From Cyanophora paradoxa (taxonomy: Eukaryota > Glaucocystophyceae > Cyanophorales > Cyanophoraceae): DNA of 64,000 nt. Both the position numbers and the translations under genes were made by a program. The stretch lies in contig QPMI01000090.1 of assembly GCA_004431415.1 (NCBI GenBank), forward strand, positions 1 to 64,000, in the 5' to 3' direction. Below are positions 1 to 10,497 of the stretch, one piece after another (the stretch's first letter is position 1; the number at the start of each line of letters is the position of its first letter). The notes beneath the pieces were generated by a model. The model searched no databases and was not told where the DNA came from. It saw only the letters and a list, made by a program, of their open reading frames with translations.

Positions 1-322
1 GCGTGCAATTCGACGGCAAGCGGGCGTCGGATTTCCTCATCGATTTCATGCGGACGGGGGGGCAGGGCGGCCTGCCGAATTTTACAAAGGACGACTGGTT
101 CGGAGAGGAGTACCAGAAGACGGCGGTGCGCCCGATACGGAGAAAGGACGCCCTCGGCATGCAGTGGACGGCAAGGAGACGGGCTACAGGAAGCGAGAAA
201 CCGCCAGGCAGATGCACGTAGACGTAAAATTGCTACCGCAGAGCAACCTTAAGGATCTGCTGCAGCTGTACATTACGAAGACGGTAGAGGCCCTCGAGAC
301 GGGTGCTGTAAAGCTCGTGTAA
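1..322 (+). CDS. C-terminal part of an unknown viral-type protein, frameshifted
   Basis: The window opens inside this gene. One frame runs from the left edge (VQFDGKRASDFLIDF...) to about position 165. The sensible continuation is in another frame (KETGYRKRETARQMHVDVKL) and ends at a TAA at 320-322, so one indel lies near 165. The visible part is about 107 residues, mixed charge, with no recognisable domain. The stop is followed by a T-rich spacer and the next start 24 bases later, the typical junction in this block. I do not recognise the family. Confidence 0.5.
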   Translation, partial: RAIRRQAGVGFPHRFHADGGAGRPAEFYKGRLVRRGVPEDGGAPDTEKGRPRHAVDGKETGYRKRETARQMHVDVKLLPQSNLKDLLQLYITKTVEALETGAVKLV

Positions 323-345
323 TTTTTTTCTTTGTAGCCATAAAT
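323..345 (+). promoter_or_regulatory. T-rich spacer with TAAAT next to the start codon
   Basis: The spacer between the stop at 320-322 and the ATG at 346 has a run of seven T and then CATAAAT directly before ATG. The same layout recurs at other junctions in the left block and resembles a TAAATG-type late promoter of large DNA viruses (inference). Confidence 0.45.
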
Positions 346-2308
346 ATGCCTCCGAAGCGCCGAGGCCGTAAGAAGAAGCCGGAGAGCGAGTCCGAGGGTC
401 GGCGTACGAGGAAGAGGAGAAGCCAGAATCGGAATCAGAGGAAGAGGTAGAAGAGGAAGAGGCCGAGGATGAGCCGAAGCCAAAGGGGAAGCGGGGGAAG
501 AAGATGAAGGAAAAGAAATACAACGAGCTCGATATGCCCATAGTCGAAATTCCAAAGCGGGCCGTGCTGGTCGAGGGCGAAAACGGGCAGATCATCGAAA
601 TGCAGAAGGGCATCCCGGATGTAGTTAAAATTCTCGAGGATCCGATCACGCGCGTGCAGGTACCGGAAACCACTGCGCTCGACGCCTACTACAAGATGCC
701 ACGTTCTGGAGCATCCACAGCAAGCAGTTCTACGACGCGCTGCCCGAGGAGCGCCTGCGGGCCATCCCGCGCGCCTTCCAGAGCGCCCAAAAATCGCCGC
801 CCGTCTGCTACCGCTGCCTGCGCCTCATGTACGAAATCCCGAGCATACCCCGCAAAAAGGGCACCGCGGAGGCCGTCGCGGAGGCGACCGCGAAGAAGGA
901 GGCCGCGTACGCCGATTACGCGAAAAAAGGTCGACAAGGCAAACGAGTGGGCGAAGGCGCAAAGGCCAAAAAACAAGTACCCCCGATCAAAGACAAGAAG
1001 CCCGCGCAGCTGCCCCGGTGTACCCGAAGAACTCGTGGCTCTGCATGCAGTGCTACCGATTCCTGGACGATCGCGGCCTCCTCGCGAATTTGGGCCTGCA
1101 GCGGCGCAAGAGGGGCGACACCACGGCCGTGTCGGCGCAGGCGCAGAATCAGATGGCGCAGACGGTGCTGGGCGGCCGAAGACGAAGGCCTCGAAATCCG
1201 CCAAGGATATGGCCGCCCGCCTTCGGCCAGTCGACCATCGCGCCGGGTTCGGGCCAGGAGAAAATTAGGAAGCAGGATATCGCCGCGCCCGACATGAGCA
1301 GGATCGACGAGATCCTAAGGAAATCGACGGAGGTGAGGGAGAACATAGAAAAGACGAAAACGGGGCTGCAGGCCGCGAGGGCCAACGGGCTGGAGGCGCT
1401 CGAAAAGGTCATCACCGAAATCAACGAGACGGGCCGCTCGGTTTTCATCCTCAACAAAAAGAACGCCGACGGCAGCACGCGCTACGATATTCGACAGGCG
1501 CGCCAGTCGCGGTACTGGGTGCTCTTCAACACACACAAGAGGCTGGGCGCCGCGAGAGAATTCGAGTGGAGGCCTTCCGCGGCAGCCTGGCCCAGGTGCT
1601 CTCGGACGCCGAATTCTACAAGTTCATTCGATTTAATTTAAAGAAGAGGACGGCAAGTACAAGGACGATACCTTTGCAAACCCATCATCGGAATTCGCGT
1701 GCAGGGGGGCGTGGAAGTGGGGCCGACCGACGGCTGCTTGCACGCCCACGTGCTCGTCACGATCGACCACATATCGAACCTGCAGGTGCTCTGGGCAAAG
1801 TACGATTGGGTCGTGGTACTCAAGGAAAAGGAGCCGGGTACGACAACCGTCTACGAGAGGCTGGGCGAAATTCTGGCCGGCAAATTCGCGGAGGCCGGAA
1901 GGAGGCTGGTGGAGCAGCTGCAGCAAGAGGCGGGGCAGGACGCGGAGAGAATCCTGCAGAACGCGGAGCTCATCGACGACCTGAACCGGGGGAGAATCGG
2001 CATGGGAAAAGACCGCCCACCATCCTCGCCGAGCTGATTCCGGAGGAAAATTACGGCGGGCGGCTGCAGGAGTACCTCACGAAGACGCTGCCCGAGACGC
2101 AGCGGCGCGACCTGCTGAAGCAGTGGTCGCACGCGCGCAACCAGAATAACACCGACAACAACACGGACGGCTACCTCTTCTCCATCTTCCAGACGGAGTC
2201 CGCCCCCTCGGACGATCCGCGCTTCGCGCGCAGGCCGCCGAGATCGGAGGGCTGGGCCGCGGGCGCGGAAAGGGCAAGGGGCGCGGAAGGGGCAGGGGCC
2301 GCGGTTAA
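346..2308 (+). CDS. Frameshifted long gene: two CxxC pairs, then an HUH-nuclease-like region
   Basis: Read as one gene of about 650 codons broken by roughly eight frameshifts (near 403, 697, 925, 1010, 1175, 1220, 1560, 1650 and 2015). No T-rich junction separates the parts, which favours one gene; an alternative is a second gene starting at ATG 1294. The N-terminus is basic then acidic (PPKRRGRKKK, EEEVEEEEAEDE). Two CxxC pairs follow, PPVCYRCLRL and SWLCMQCYRF, together a likely zinc site. Further on are RYWVLFNTHKR (about 1500), GPTDGCLHAHVLVTIDH (about 1715-1770) and EYLTKTLPE (about 2070). The order F-x-T-like motif, H-hydrophobic-H, then Y-x-x-K is that of HUH replication endonucleases, but the spacing is loose and the match is mine by eye. 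The C-terminus is a GRGKG-type basic tail. Function is unproven. Confidence 0.4.
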
Positions 2309-2328
2309 TTAATCTGACGCGCCCGCAG

Positions 2329-2592
2329 ATGTTCCAGGGGGAATGCACCCACTCGGACGTCATCACCGTCGTATGCGGCGCGCTCTTCCTGATTTCCGAG
2401 CTGCTGGGCGGCACGGAGCGAGTGCGCCCCAACACCGTGCTGGGCGCCCTGAAGGCGGCGGCCCTTAGGGTCGTGCGCCGCGGGCAGCCCGAGCCCGAGC
2501 CCCCGCCCGAGCAGAGGCGCGAGAGCGTCCAGAACATAGGCCCGCACCACGTGGACATTCAGATGACGCAGACCGGTACGCGTTTTTTTCTA
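2329..2592 (+). CDS. Small unknown protein
   Basis: It starts MFQGECTHSDVITVVCGALF and reads about 84 residues to a run of seven T at 2583-2589. A one-base change in that run would bring a TAG at 2591-2593 into frame just before the next gene. As written, the frame continues to 2703 overlapping the next gene, which looks artificial. The N-terminal half is partly hydrophobic and the C-terminal half proline/glutamate-rich. No family recognised. Unlike most starts in this block the ATG lacks an A-rich upstream sequence. Confidence 0.4.
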
Positions 2593-2605
2593 GAGAACAT
2601 GGGAA

Positions 2606-3178
2606 ATGGAGACTCCCGCGACACCAGCCCCCAGCGCCGAGGATCAATCGTCCACCAACACCAGCACCAGCAGCAGCACCACGGCCTACCCTTGGCTTCT
2701 TAGGACTTACGCGCGAAAGAAGCAGCAGCAGCCGAAGGCACCGGCGGAAATGGCGGCTGACCTGGATCGGTGCACCCGCCGCGCCATCGCGAGCTACGCC
2801 AAGCGGGTCGAGCAGTACCACCCCCAGATGGCAGAGGACGCCAGGGCGTACGCGAAAAACCCCGCCGCGAGCCCGCCCGTGATGGCCGCCGTCATCGACC
2901 GGCTGCAGTGGGCGCTGCACGAGGAGGGAGAGCGCGTCAGGAATTTCTTCATGCCAAGTAAATTTCTGAAAGGGGCCTTAAACCCGAGAATGATGTCCCT
3001 GCCGAGCCTCGACAACATCCTCAGCGATTCGCGCTACCTGGGCAGCCTCCTGACCCTCGGCGCCGTTGCGTACATGTCGCCCGCGCGCTACTACCTGCTG
3101 CGGATCCTCCTCGCACAATTCGCGGGCTACTACTTCGTGGGGCCCACCCTCCTGAACATGGGACCGAAGCGGGCTTAA
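2606..3178 (+). CDS. Unknown 190-residue protein with hydrophobic C-terminal segments
   Basis: The frame is intact from METPATPAPSAEDQ to GPKRA, with GGGAA directly before the ATG. The first 40 residues are Thr/Ser/Pro-rich and look disordered; the middle is helical and charged (RRAIASYAKRVEQYHPQMAE). The last 50 residues contain two hydrophobic stretches (YLGSLLTLGAVAYMSPARYY and LLRILLAQFAGYYFVGPTLL), compatible with membrane insertion. It sits between two virus-type genes on the same strand with a 29-base spacer downstream. A structural or membrane protein of the element is plausible; there is no recognised homologue. Confidence 0.65.
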   Translation: METPATPAPSAEDQSSTNTSTSSSTTAYPWLLRTYARKKQQQPKAPAEMAADLDRCTRRAIASYAKRVEQYHPQMAEDARAYAKNPAASPPVMAAVIDRLQWALHEEGERVRNFFMPSKFLKGALNPRMMSLPSLDNILSDSRYLGSLLTLGAVAYMSPARYYLLRILLAQFAGYYFVGPTLLNMGPKRA

Positions 3179-3207
3179 TTTCTCAGCCCCTCCTAAGGCC
3201 CTAAATA
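3179..3207 (+). promoter_or_regulatory. Spacer with CCCTAAATA before ATG
   Basis: A short spacer between TAA at 3176-3178 and ATG at 3208. It begins TTTCTC and ends CCCTAAATA, repeating the T-rich then TAAAT(A)ATG layout of this block. Confidence 0.45.
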
Positions 3208-3657
3208 ATGTCCTGCGTTAACCTCTACGTCCAGTCGAACGGAGAGACGCAGGATTCCGAGGGCTTCTGGCGCCTCAGGCTGAACCAGATCCCCTCCGAC
3301 ATCGACACGCTGCAGATCAAGGGAGTCTACCTGGAGCTGGACACGACCGCGATTCCGGACCCCACCGCCGCGAAAACCGTAAACGTGCTGCTGATGGACG
3401 TGCCCGATTTGAACGTCACGACCATCTCGAACGTGAACGCGTGCATCAACAAGGTCGTGATTCCGACGTGGGGCCACGACGGCCTGGAAAACACCATCCT
3501 TTACTGGTTCGAGGTGCCCATGGCCGTGCGCCCGAATTACGTCGCGTACGACAAATTCCAGGAGCTGCGCGTGCGCTTCACCGACATCACGGGCGCCACC
3601 AAGAAGAACAACGCCTTCATCGTCAAGAACTTCGGCCTCTGGGCCTACGCTAAGTAG
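3208..3657 (+). CDS. Unknown 149-residue beta-rich protein, possible minor structural protein
   Basis: Complete, unbroken frame starting MSCVNLYVQSNGETQDSEGF and ending GLWAYAK. The pattern is alternating hydrophobic and polar residues with few helices, as in a small beta-sandwich (IKGVYLELDTT, VNVLLMDVPDL, YWFEVPMAV, LRVRFTDIT). There are no signal peptide, cysteine clusters or catalytic motifs. Its size, fold type and neighbours (fibres and a coiled-coil giant) suggest a capsid or vertex component such as a single jelly roll, but this is inference only. It is one of the few left-block genes with no frameshift. Confidence 0.7.
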   Translation: MSCVNLYVQSNGETQDSEGFWRLRLNQIPSDIDTLQIKGVYLELDTTAIPDPTAAKTVNVLLMDVPDLNVTTISNVNACINKVVIPTWGHDGLENTILYWFEVPMAVRPNYVAYDKFQELRVRFTDITGATKKNNAFIVKNFGLWAYAK

Positions 3658-3686
3658 GCCGACTAGATTTTCGCAGGCCCCCTTAA
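3658..3686 (+). promoter_or_regulatory. Spacer with CCCTTAA before ATG
   Basis: The stop TAG at 3655-3657 is followed by GATTTTCGC and then CCCCCTTAA directly before ATG 3687, the same junction style as its neighbours. Confidence 0.4.
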
Positions 3687-4163
3687 ATGCGCCTGATCAT
3701 ATTCCCGCGAAAGGGCTCGGGCGTCAAGACGCGTACCTTTACGGGCGTGCCTGGCTACCCCTCGCCCCTTACTTACAGAGTCGATCTTGTAACCGCCTCT
3801 GGTCCAATTAAATACGGGCTGCTGCACAGCCTCAGTCACATCCGTCTCGGTGAGAGCGCATGGCAGGACTTGGCCTTAATCGTAGAATTCGAGTACAGGG
3901 GGGTAGACACGCTAATGGGCGATCACTTTTACAGGGTACGGGTAGCAAGGGAGGGGTACTCGCTGCCGAACGGCACGGGTGGGGAATACTGGGAGCCAAA
4001 GATTCGCGACGCCTCCGAGGCCTACCGCTGGCTGCGTGACGAGCAGATCACTATCAGGCCCGATTACCCCTACGCCGACGTTTTCTGGCAGGTGCCCGTG
4101 GGCCGCTGGACAACGGGCGAGGTGAGCGGCAAGCTGAAGTGGACGTGGGACGCGGAGCATTAG
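3687..4163 (+). CDS. Unknown 158-residue beta-rich protein
   Basis: Intact frame from MRLIIFPRKGSGVKTRTFTG to LKWTWDAEH. It has an aromatic-rich second half (EYWEPKIRDASEAYRWL, YADVFWQVPVGRW) and a predicted beta-rich first half. No domain is recognised. It sits between the 149-residue protein and the giant coiled-coil gene, all on one strand with spacers of 25-30 bases, so it probably belongs to the same virion-related set (inference). Confidence 0.65.
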   Translation: MRLIIFPRKGSGVKTRTFTGVPGYPSPLTYRVDLVTASGPIKYGLLHSLSHIRLGESAWQDLALIVEFEYRGVDTLMGDHFYRVRVAREGYSLPNGTGGEYWEPKIRDASEAYRWLRDEQITIRPDYPYADVFWQVPVGRWTTGEVSGKLKWTWDAEH

Positions 4164-4188
4164 TTAATTTTTCTCTCTCGCGGATAAA
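4164..4188 (+). promoter_or_regulatory. T-rich spacer with GGATAAA before ATG
   Basis: TTAATTTTTCTCTCTCG follows the TAG stop, then CGGATAAA abuts ATG 4189. This is the clearest example of the T-rich tract plus TAAAATG layout in the block. Confidence 0.5.
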
Positions 4189-7100
4189 ATGTCGATGCTC
4201 GACGACCCTGGCGCATGGCCATCCCGAATCCGGACGAGGTGCTGAACGGTGCCTTCGCGATAGACGGGAGCCTGAGCGTGAGGGGAATTTACGCGGATGA
4301 GATAAGGCTGCGCAAGGGCGCGACCTACAGCGATTTCCTGACGTCCGTCGGTACCTTGGACGATTACGGTGACCTCACCGCAATTATCAAGGGGCTCTGG
4401 GGCGTGACGACCGAGACGGGCGTGGACTGGAACATTATCAAGAGGGCGGCCGACGTGAAAATCGCAAACTCGGTCACCGCAAAGGATGCCACCCTGAACC
4501 TCGTGAAACTGACTCTAAAGGGGGCAGAGGGAGACGTGAGGCCCGGGTACAACGCACTCGAGCGCATCGCGGGCCCCCTGCGCCACATCTACTGGAGCCG
4601 CCAGGCGCTGCCGAGCATGGAGCCCGAGCAGTACAGGCGCGACAGGGAGGAGTTTTTCGCGTGGTTCGACCACTTCAAGGTCAACATCCGCGCCCTGAGC
4701 GCCGACAGGACGGGCGAGACGCCGGAGACGACGGGCGGGGGCCGCATCCCAACGGCGCCCGACGTGCTCCCCGATCGCTCGGACTGGGCGAAGACGCAGA
4801 ACTGGGCGCTGAAGGACCACTTCCACGACGAGAGGTACGCCCTCGTCAAGCACCCGCACGTGAAGGCCGACATCACGGACTGGGCGCACCGCCACCTGTA
4901 CGACGACATCATCGGCGGGCCCAAGGTGCCGGGTGCGATTCCGGGTGGGGGTACGGGTGGTGGAAGCACGGGAGGTGGGGGTACAGGCACCGGGGGTGGG
5001 GGTACAGGCACCGGGGGTGGGGGTACAGGCACGGGGGGCGGAGGGGGCTCCAGCGGCACGCCAGTGGGCGGGGGCGGGGGCAGCAGCGGCTCGGGTGGCG
5101 GCGGCTCAGGCGGGGAGGGCATGGATAAGGTAGCAGGCCTCGCCACTTCAACGGCCATCTTCGGGGGCGCCCTCATCGTAGGCGGCATCAAATACTACAA
5201 GGATCGGAAGGGGTTCGTGAGGCAAATCGACGAGCTGAACGCGAGACCCCCATTAAATTCGATACCGAGGACGCGCAGCGCGAGTACTACAAACTCGAGA
5301 ACGAAAAGAAGCAATGGAGCGAGCTGAAAGACAAGGAAATGACAGAGGTCGCGGAGAAGAAGGCGGAAGCGAACAAGCTGATGACAGACGCGCAAAGGCA
5401 GGAAGAGAGCGCCCTCACCGCGCTAAGGTCGGCAGAGCGCCAGGTCGCGGAAGAGCGCACGAAAATGATACTCGACGCCGAGGAGGAGCTGAAGAGGATA
5501 AACGAGCAAAGGGAAGCCGCCAAGGCGAAAAAGCTGCAGGAAATTGAAGCGCTGACCGCAGGCACCGAGCTGCTTGAGGCGCAGAGGAAAGAGATCGAGG
5601 ATAGGAAGAAGAAATTGGAAAAGGAGGCAGAGACGAGAAGGCAGCTGCTGGAAGAGGAAGAGGAAACGAGGAGAAAGGCAGGAGAGCTGCAAACGGGGGC
5701 GGTGCAGGAGGCGAACAGGCTCCGGGAGGAAATCAAAAATTTAAAGGAGGCCGCCGAGCGCGCGGACGAGCAGTCGAAAAAATTCAAGGCCAACGCGGAC
5801 GAGCTGGCACAGAGGCTGCTCAAGTACGCGGCCACGGCAGAGGCTCGCTCGCCCATGGGGACGGCCGAGACGCAGACGACGCCGAGGCCCGATCCGAGGC
5901 CGGCCGCCGAGAGGCTGCCCTTCGCGCGGCTGGGTAGGAGCGACCAGGTGGAAGAGCTCATTGGCCTCACGCTCGAGGATCAGAGGGCCCTCTTCGACGC
6001 GTTAGAGCAGCGGCGCAGGGCGGACGAGGAGGCAGCTGCCAAGACAGAAGAGGAACGACTGAAGGCAATGCAAACTGCATCAGACGAGGAATTTGCACGG
6101 CTGGAGGAGCCGAAGGTAGCGGAGCGTAAGCGACGACTGGAGACGTTCAGGGGGGCGCAGATGGATTTTTACCGCTCGGAGCTCAAAAAACTGAAAGAAG
6201 GAAATGCATCGGGGGACAGGGTCCGCGCCATGGAAGAGAACATGCGCGACTTTAGCTACGTTATGGATCAGCTGACGGGAAGGGGTCAGAAAGACGCCGA
6301 AGAACTGAGGAGAAAGATGGCCGATGAGAAGTGGAAAAACTTTGAGCGTCAGGCTGTTCAGAGGCCCATCAGCGATGCCATCTGGATAGCATACGGCGAC
6401 GTGGAGGAGATGCACCGCGAACTGCGGACGGAAGTGAGCCTATGGCGGGGAGCCCTCGAATGGTCACTGTACCGGATGCAAAAGGGAAAGTTTGTGGCAG
6501 AGCTGCGAGCCAATCCGAAAACGGTGAGCGCGGGCGCACAGAGCGCGTACCTCTCCATGGTCGATTACGTGGGCAAGCTGAGCAAATTTTGGGAAATGCG
6601 AAGAGCCATCATTCCAGCGGAGGGGCTCGCGCAGTACGATGCCATGGTGCGCGATCTGGAGGCCTTCAAACGTGAGCACCCACCCGCCAAATACAAGATT
6701 CACATAGATACGACGGCATTCATGGGCGATCTAAGGAAGAGAGGAGACGAGGCCAAGAGTCAGATCGAGGAGCGCTACAGAAAGGCCCAAGCGGACAAGG
6801 AGTACGCAAACAGGGTGATTGAAGAGCGGAAGCAGCAGGCGAAGGAGAACGCGGCGAGACGCAACGCCGAGATAGAAGAGCAGAGGCGGAAGATCGCAGA
6901 GCGCAAGGCGGCAGAGGAAGAGGCAAGAAAGACCAAGGTAGAGACAGAGTACCAAGCATTGAAACGGGAGGCCAATCAAATATTAAAACGAAGGGGAAGG
7001 GCGTACGCCGATGAGGGCGCGGGCGTCGGCTTGGCCAGCCCAGACGACATCACACTCGCGGAGAGGGACGACGTTTCCGTGGAGGAGATGCGCCCGGGCA

Positions 7101-9392
7101 CCGCCCGCCTGCCCTCCGAGGGCGTGTTTCAGACGCTCGACAGGCGCGTGATGGGCGACTCGGACGTTATTTTGCGCAACGCCCTCATGCCCTACGGCGA
7201 CTGGAACCGCGCCACCGCCGACGCCCTCGCCGATTTCGACCTCGAGCGATTCACCACCAAAGAGCAGCGCGACGCGTACCTGGGGCGCCCGAGGGCAAGG
7301 CGGCCCGGGGTGGCCAAGGAGGCCCTCAGCGCCGAGACGCTCTTCTCGGCGGCGGGTACGGCGAACAACGACGGCATGTCTTTCGGGGCAGCCGATTTAT
7401 TTCAGGGGGCGGGCATCGACTTGGTGGGCGCCGGGCTCGGGGTACGGGCTCGCGGGCCATGCGGCGGGCGGGCGCGGCGGCGGCGGGCCTTGGGCTGGCG
7501 ACGGCCGGCGGCCTGCTCTCGGCCTACCAGGCGCTCTCGCAGGGCAAGATAGGGAGGCCGAGTTCTTCGATACGTTCCGCGATCAGATGATCATGACGGT
7601 CGGCTCTTTTGGCCTTCAGACGGGCATGTCGTCCGCCCTGAGCGCCCTCACGAAAATGAGGATCGGCACGGTGGGCGGACTTGGCCTGTCCATCCTCGCG
7701 GGCGCCATCGCGCAGGTGATCGTGGATATCATCAACGGGCGCAGCGCGGAAGAAATCGTGAAGAACTTTTTCAAGTACCCCGTCGACTGGGCGACCGACA
7801 CCATACAGTTCATCGCGGAGCTCTCGCAACAGATCTACGACTGGGGCGTCGAGACGTGGGGCGACGAGGCGAGCCAGCTGCGCAACCGAATTAATCGGCT
7901 GGAGGGCGAGCTGGGCTCCGGATTTTTGGGTGTGTACGACCCCTCGGAGGCGCGCGAAATGGCCTCGCTCTTGGCCCAGGAGCTGCGGTTAAACGAAATC
8001 AAGGAGCCGAAGGAGCTGCAGGCCTTCATTCGCGCGCTCGACAACAGCATCAACGATTACCGTACCCCCAAGGACCAGAAGACCCTGCTCGAAATCGATC
8101 GCGCGACCGTGCTCTTCCTCTCCCAGCTCACCGTTAAAATGCAGGAGGGCTTCGGGTCGACTTCGCTCGCCCTGAGTCGACTTATGCGCGACCTGAAGCA
8201 GATGATAAAGGAGGAGACCAAGGGGCGGAAGCGCGTCTTAATTGCCGTCTACCAGGAGGGCCTCAACAGGATCAATCACATCGAAGCCCTAAGGCGCGAA
8301 TTCGGCTCGGCCATCCGTCACTCGGGCGTCTCGTCGAACGGAGGGGCGCAGGTGGCCCGCCTGGCGGACGCCAACTCGCGCCTCGAGATTCCCGGGACCT
8401 TCCGCATGCAGGATTGGTGGGAGGCCGAGGCCTTCAGGAATTACGGGGCCTTCATAGACAACGGGATCAATTCGCAGAGCCCCAAGGCAAACTGGCTGGT
8501 ACCCAAGGCCTACGTCGATAAATTGGTTGACAGGCCTGCAGCACCATACACCAAGAAGATCGCCAAAGGCATCGAGTACTGGGCGCCCGAGCCAGGCCAG
8601 CCCGTGTTTGCATCGCAGAACTACGAGTGGCACATGGCGCCGGGGGCGAGCCAGGCCGTGAGCACCGTGGGCGTTGCCGTGCCGCAGCTGGCGACGGTGG
8701 CACACACGGGGGCGTATGCAGATCTCAGCGGGAGGCCGACGATACCCGTGATACCAACAACGTGGGCGTGGGATAGCATCACGGGGAAGCCGAGTACGTA
8801 TCCCCACGCAGACCACCAGCACACCATCTCTCAGATCAGCGACTGGACGGCCCCGGACTTGACGAACATCTCCGTGGATTGGGACAACGTAACGGGCAAG
8901 CCACTTACCTTCCCCCCCTCTACACACAGTCACAATGTGTACTGGGATAATGTCATCGACCGACCCACTTCCTTCCCACCCTCTACGCACAGTCACACAG
9001 AGTACTCGCTCACCAGCCACGGGCACAGAAACGTGAACATGGATGCGTACATAACGCACGGCACGTCCTTCCACTCCTACGCTGCGTACACGGAGTTTAA
9101 CATCAATTCAACATACACGGTGACGTTCAACATTACATTCGGACAGGCGTACGACACTGGAGGCGGACTGGGGACCCCAGCAAACCCAACGCCGGTTATT
9201 AACGTAACCCCCTCGTTCGACATCAATCCCGGCGGCAGCACGGATGTCGATTTCTACGGGGCCAACGTCACGGCGGTGAGTCACACTGGCTTTACAGTTA
9301 AAGTGAGATTCCAACCCAGAATGACGGTCACGCCCACCCAAATTGTCCAGCTTTTTATTCATTGGACCGCGATCGGCAAGCTGCTTATGTAA
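4189..9392 (+). CDS. Giant coiled-coil and tail-fibre-like protein, frameshifted
   Basis: About 1,730 codons if frameshifts near 4212, 5250, 7450 and 7550 are ignored; no junction signal interrupts it. Parts in order: a globular N-terminal domain (MAIPNPDEVLNGAFAIDGS...); a Gly/Thr/Ser linker (4920-5130); a hydrophobic segment (STAIFGGALIVGGIKYY); a long charged coiled coil (about 5270-7000; EEELKRINEQREAAKAKKLQ); hydrophobic Gly/Ala-rich helices (about 7380-7740; VGGLGLSILAGAIAQVI); a helical stretch; then fibre-type repeats (WDSITGKPSTYP, WDNVTGKPLTFPPSTHSH, WDNVIDRPTSFPPSTHSH) with HxH motifs; and a beta-rich end. Phage fibres use the same 'W(D)..(I/V)xGKP' and HxH modules. The coiled coil with hydrophobic helices also recalls tape-measure proteins. 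It could be two or three genes, but the absence of internal stop-spacer-start signals argues against that. Likely a structural or adhesion protein. Confidence 0.6.
8690..9060 (+). repeat. Tail-fibre-type repeats with HxH motifs
   Basis: Inside the giant protein, about 120 residues carry repeated units: AHTGAYADLSGRPTIP, WDSITGKPSTYPHADHQH, WDNVTGKPLTFPPSTHSH and WDNVIDRPTSFPPSTHSH. Units of this kind are known from phage tail fibres, where HxH pairs can bind metal in a needle. The DNA repeats CCCTCTACRCACAGTCACA near 8925 and 8985. Confidence 0.65.
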
Positions 9393-9416
9393 TCGATTTT
9401 CTGATGCAATCCAAAA
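9393..9416 (+). promoter_or_regulatory. Spacer with CCAAAA before ATG
   Basis: TCGATTTTCTG follows the TAA stop at 9390-9392, and CCAAAA abuts ATG 9417; same junction layout. Confidence 0.4.
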
Positions 9417-10477
9417 ATGTCGGTCGCTGTCCCTCTATTTACCTATGCTGCCAGCGTGAATCACAAGGGCGATCACACGATTAAGGAGACCACCCTCGGA
9501 AACCAGGCCACCGAGGCCCCCTACAACGCCACGGCCGTCCCCTTTTCCGAGGCCGACCTCGTCCGCGTCGGCGAGCTGCGCTGCGACAAGATGCGCACGC
9601 GGGAGGGCGGGTCGGCCGTGCCGGGGCGCGTGAGGACGCAGAGGCTCACCGTCACGAACGGGGCCTGGGACGGGAGCGGGTACACCACGAATCAGGTGAC
9701 CTTTAATGGGACTGTGAACGGGGAGGGGAATGCGGCTCTGTATGTGCAAGGAGGCGGAGCAAACGTGGTGGGGGGGCTTAGGGTGAGCGGGGCTTCAAAC
9801 TTGGCGGGCATCGTTACATTGGACGATAAGCTGCAAATTACCGGAACGTCACCGTACATAAATGGCGGTGGTTCAGGCGTAGCTATAAAGTACAACGAAA
9901 ACGATAGACTCCTCTGTGGGACTCTTGGCGTTGGTGTTACAGGTACTCTATTTACCTCGGCAATCGAAGGCCCTACTAATGGCCTAAGCATAGCAAACAC
10001 TTCAATCGTTGATAGCGGAAGCGTCAGCTCTGGTCTATCCTTGAGAAACAACGGCACCGAACGACTGCTGTGCGGAACCGTCGGCGTTGGCATCACGGGT
10101 CGGCTCATCGTCTCGACGCTCACGGGCGATGGAAACCGAGCCGTTTATTCGGATGCTCAAGGATACCTGACAAACTCGTCGAGCGATAGCCGCCTGAAAG
10201 AAAATGTCGCGAGCATGTCGGGCATTCTCCCTCTTCTGCTGCAGCTGAATCCCGTGTCGTTCACCTGGAAGAACACATCCTCGGGGGTTCGAAAACGGAT
10301 TACGGTCTCATCGCACAGGAAGTCCAAGGCGTCTTCCCGAGTCTCGTTTTCGAGAACGCGGATGGATTTCTCGGGGTAAACTACGACAGGCTCATTTCCC
10401 TGTCGTTGAAGGCAATTCAGGAACTTTCACAAGAAGTTCAAACTCTCAAAGACCAGGTAGCGGCACTGGCGAGCTGA
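9417..10477 (+). CDS. Fibre protein with C-terminal S74 intramolecular chaperone, one frameshift
   Basis: The N-terminal 240 residues are a low-complexity beta-repeat fibre (LRVSGASNLAGIVTLDDKL; RLLCGTLGVGVTG and RLLCGTVGVGITG repeat). Then comes the hallmark of the peptidase S74 / endosialidase-type chaperone, SSSDSRLKENVASMSG followed by LLLQLNPVSFTWKN. Near 10286, in a run of five G, the frame breaks. The correct continuation (YGLIAQEVQGVFPSLV...) is in the next frame and ends at TGA 10475-10477 after a short coiled-coil tail (SLKAIQELSQEVQTLKDQV). In this family the chaperone trimerises the fibre and then cleaves itself off. It ends convergently, 20 bases from the adhesin gene on the other strand. 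Identification is firm; function on this element (host attachment) is inferred. Confidence 0.82.
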
Positions 10478-10497
10478 TCTGGAACAACTAGGAATAA

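Noticed and set aside
4920-5130. Gly/Thr-rich repeats read on both strands as possible separate proteins
   Set aside because: They are the linker of the coiled-coil giant; the Pro-rich minus-strand frame is its shadow.
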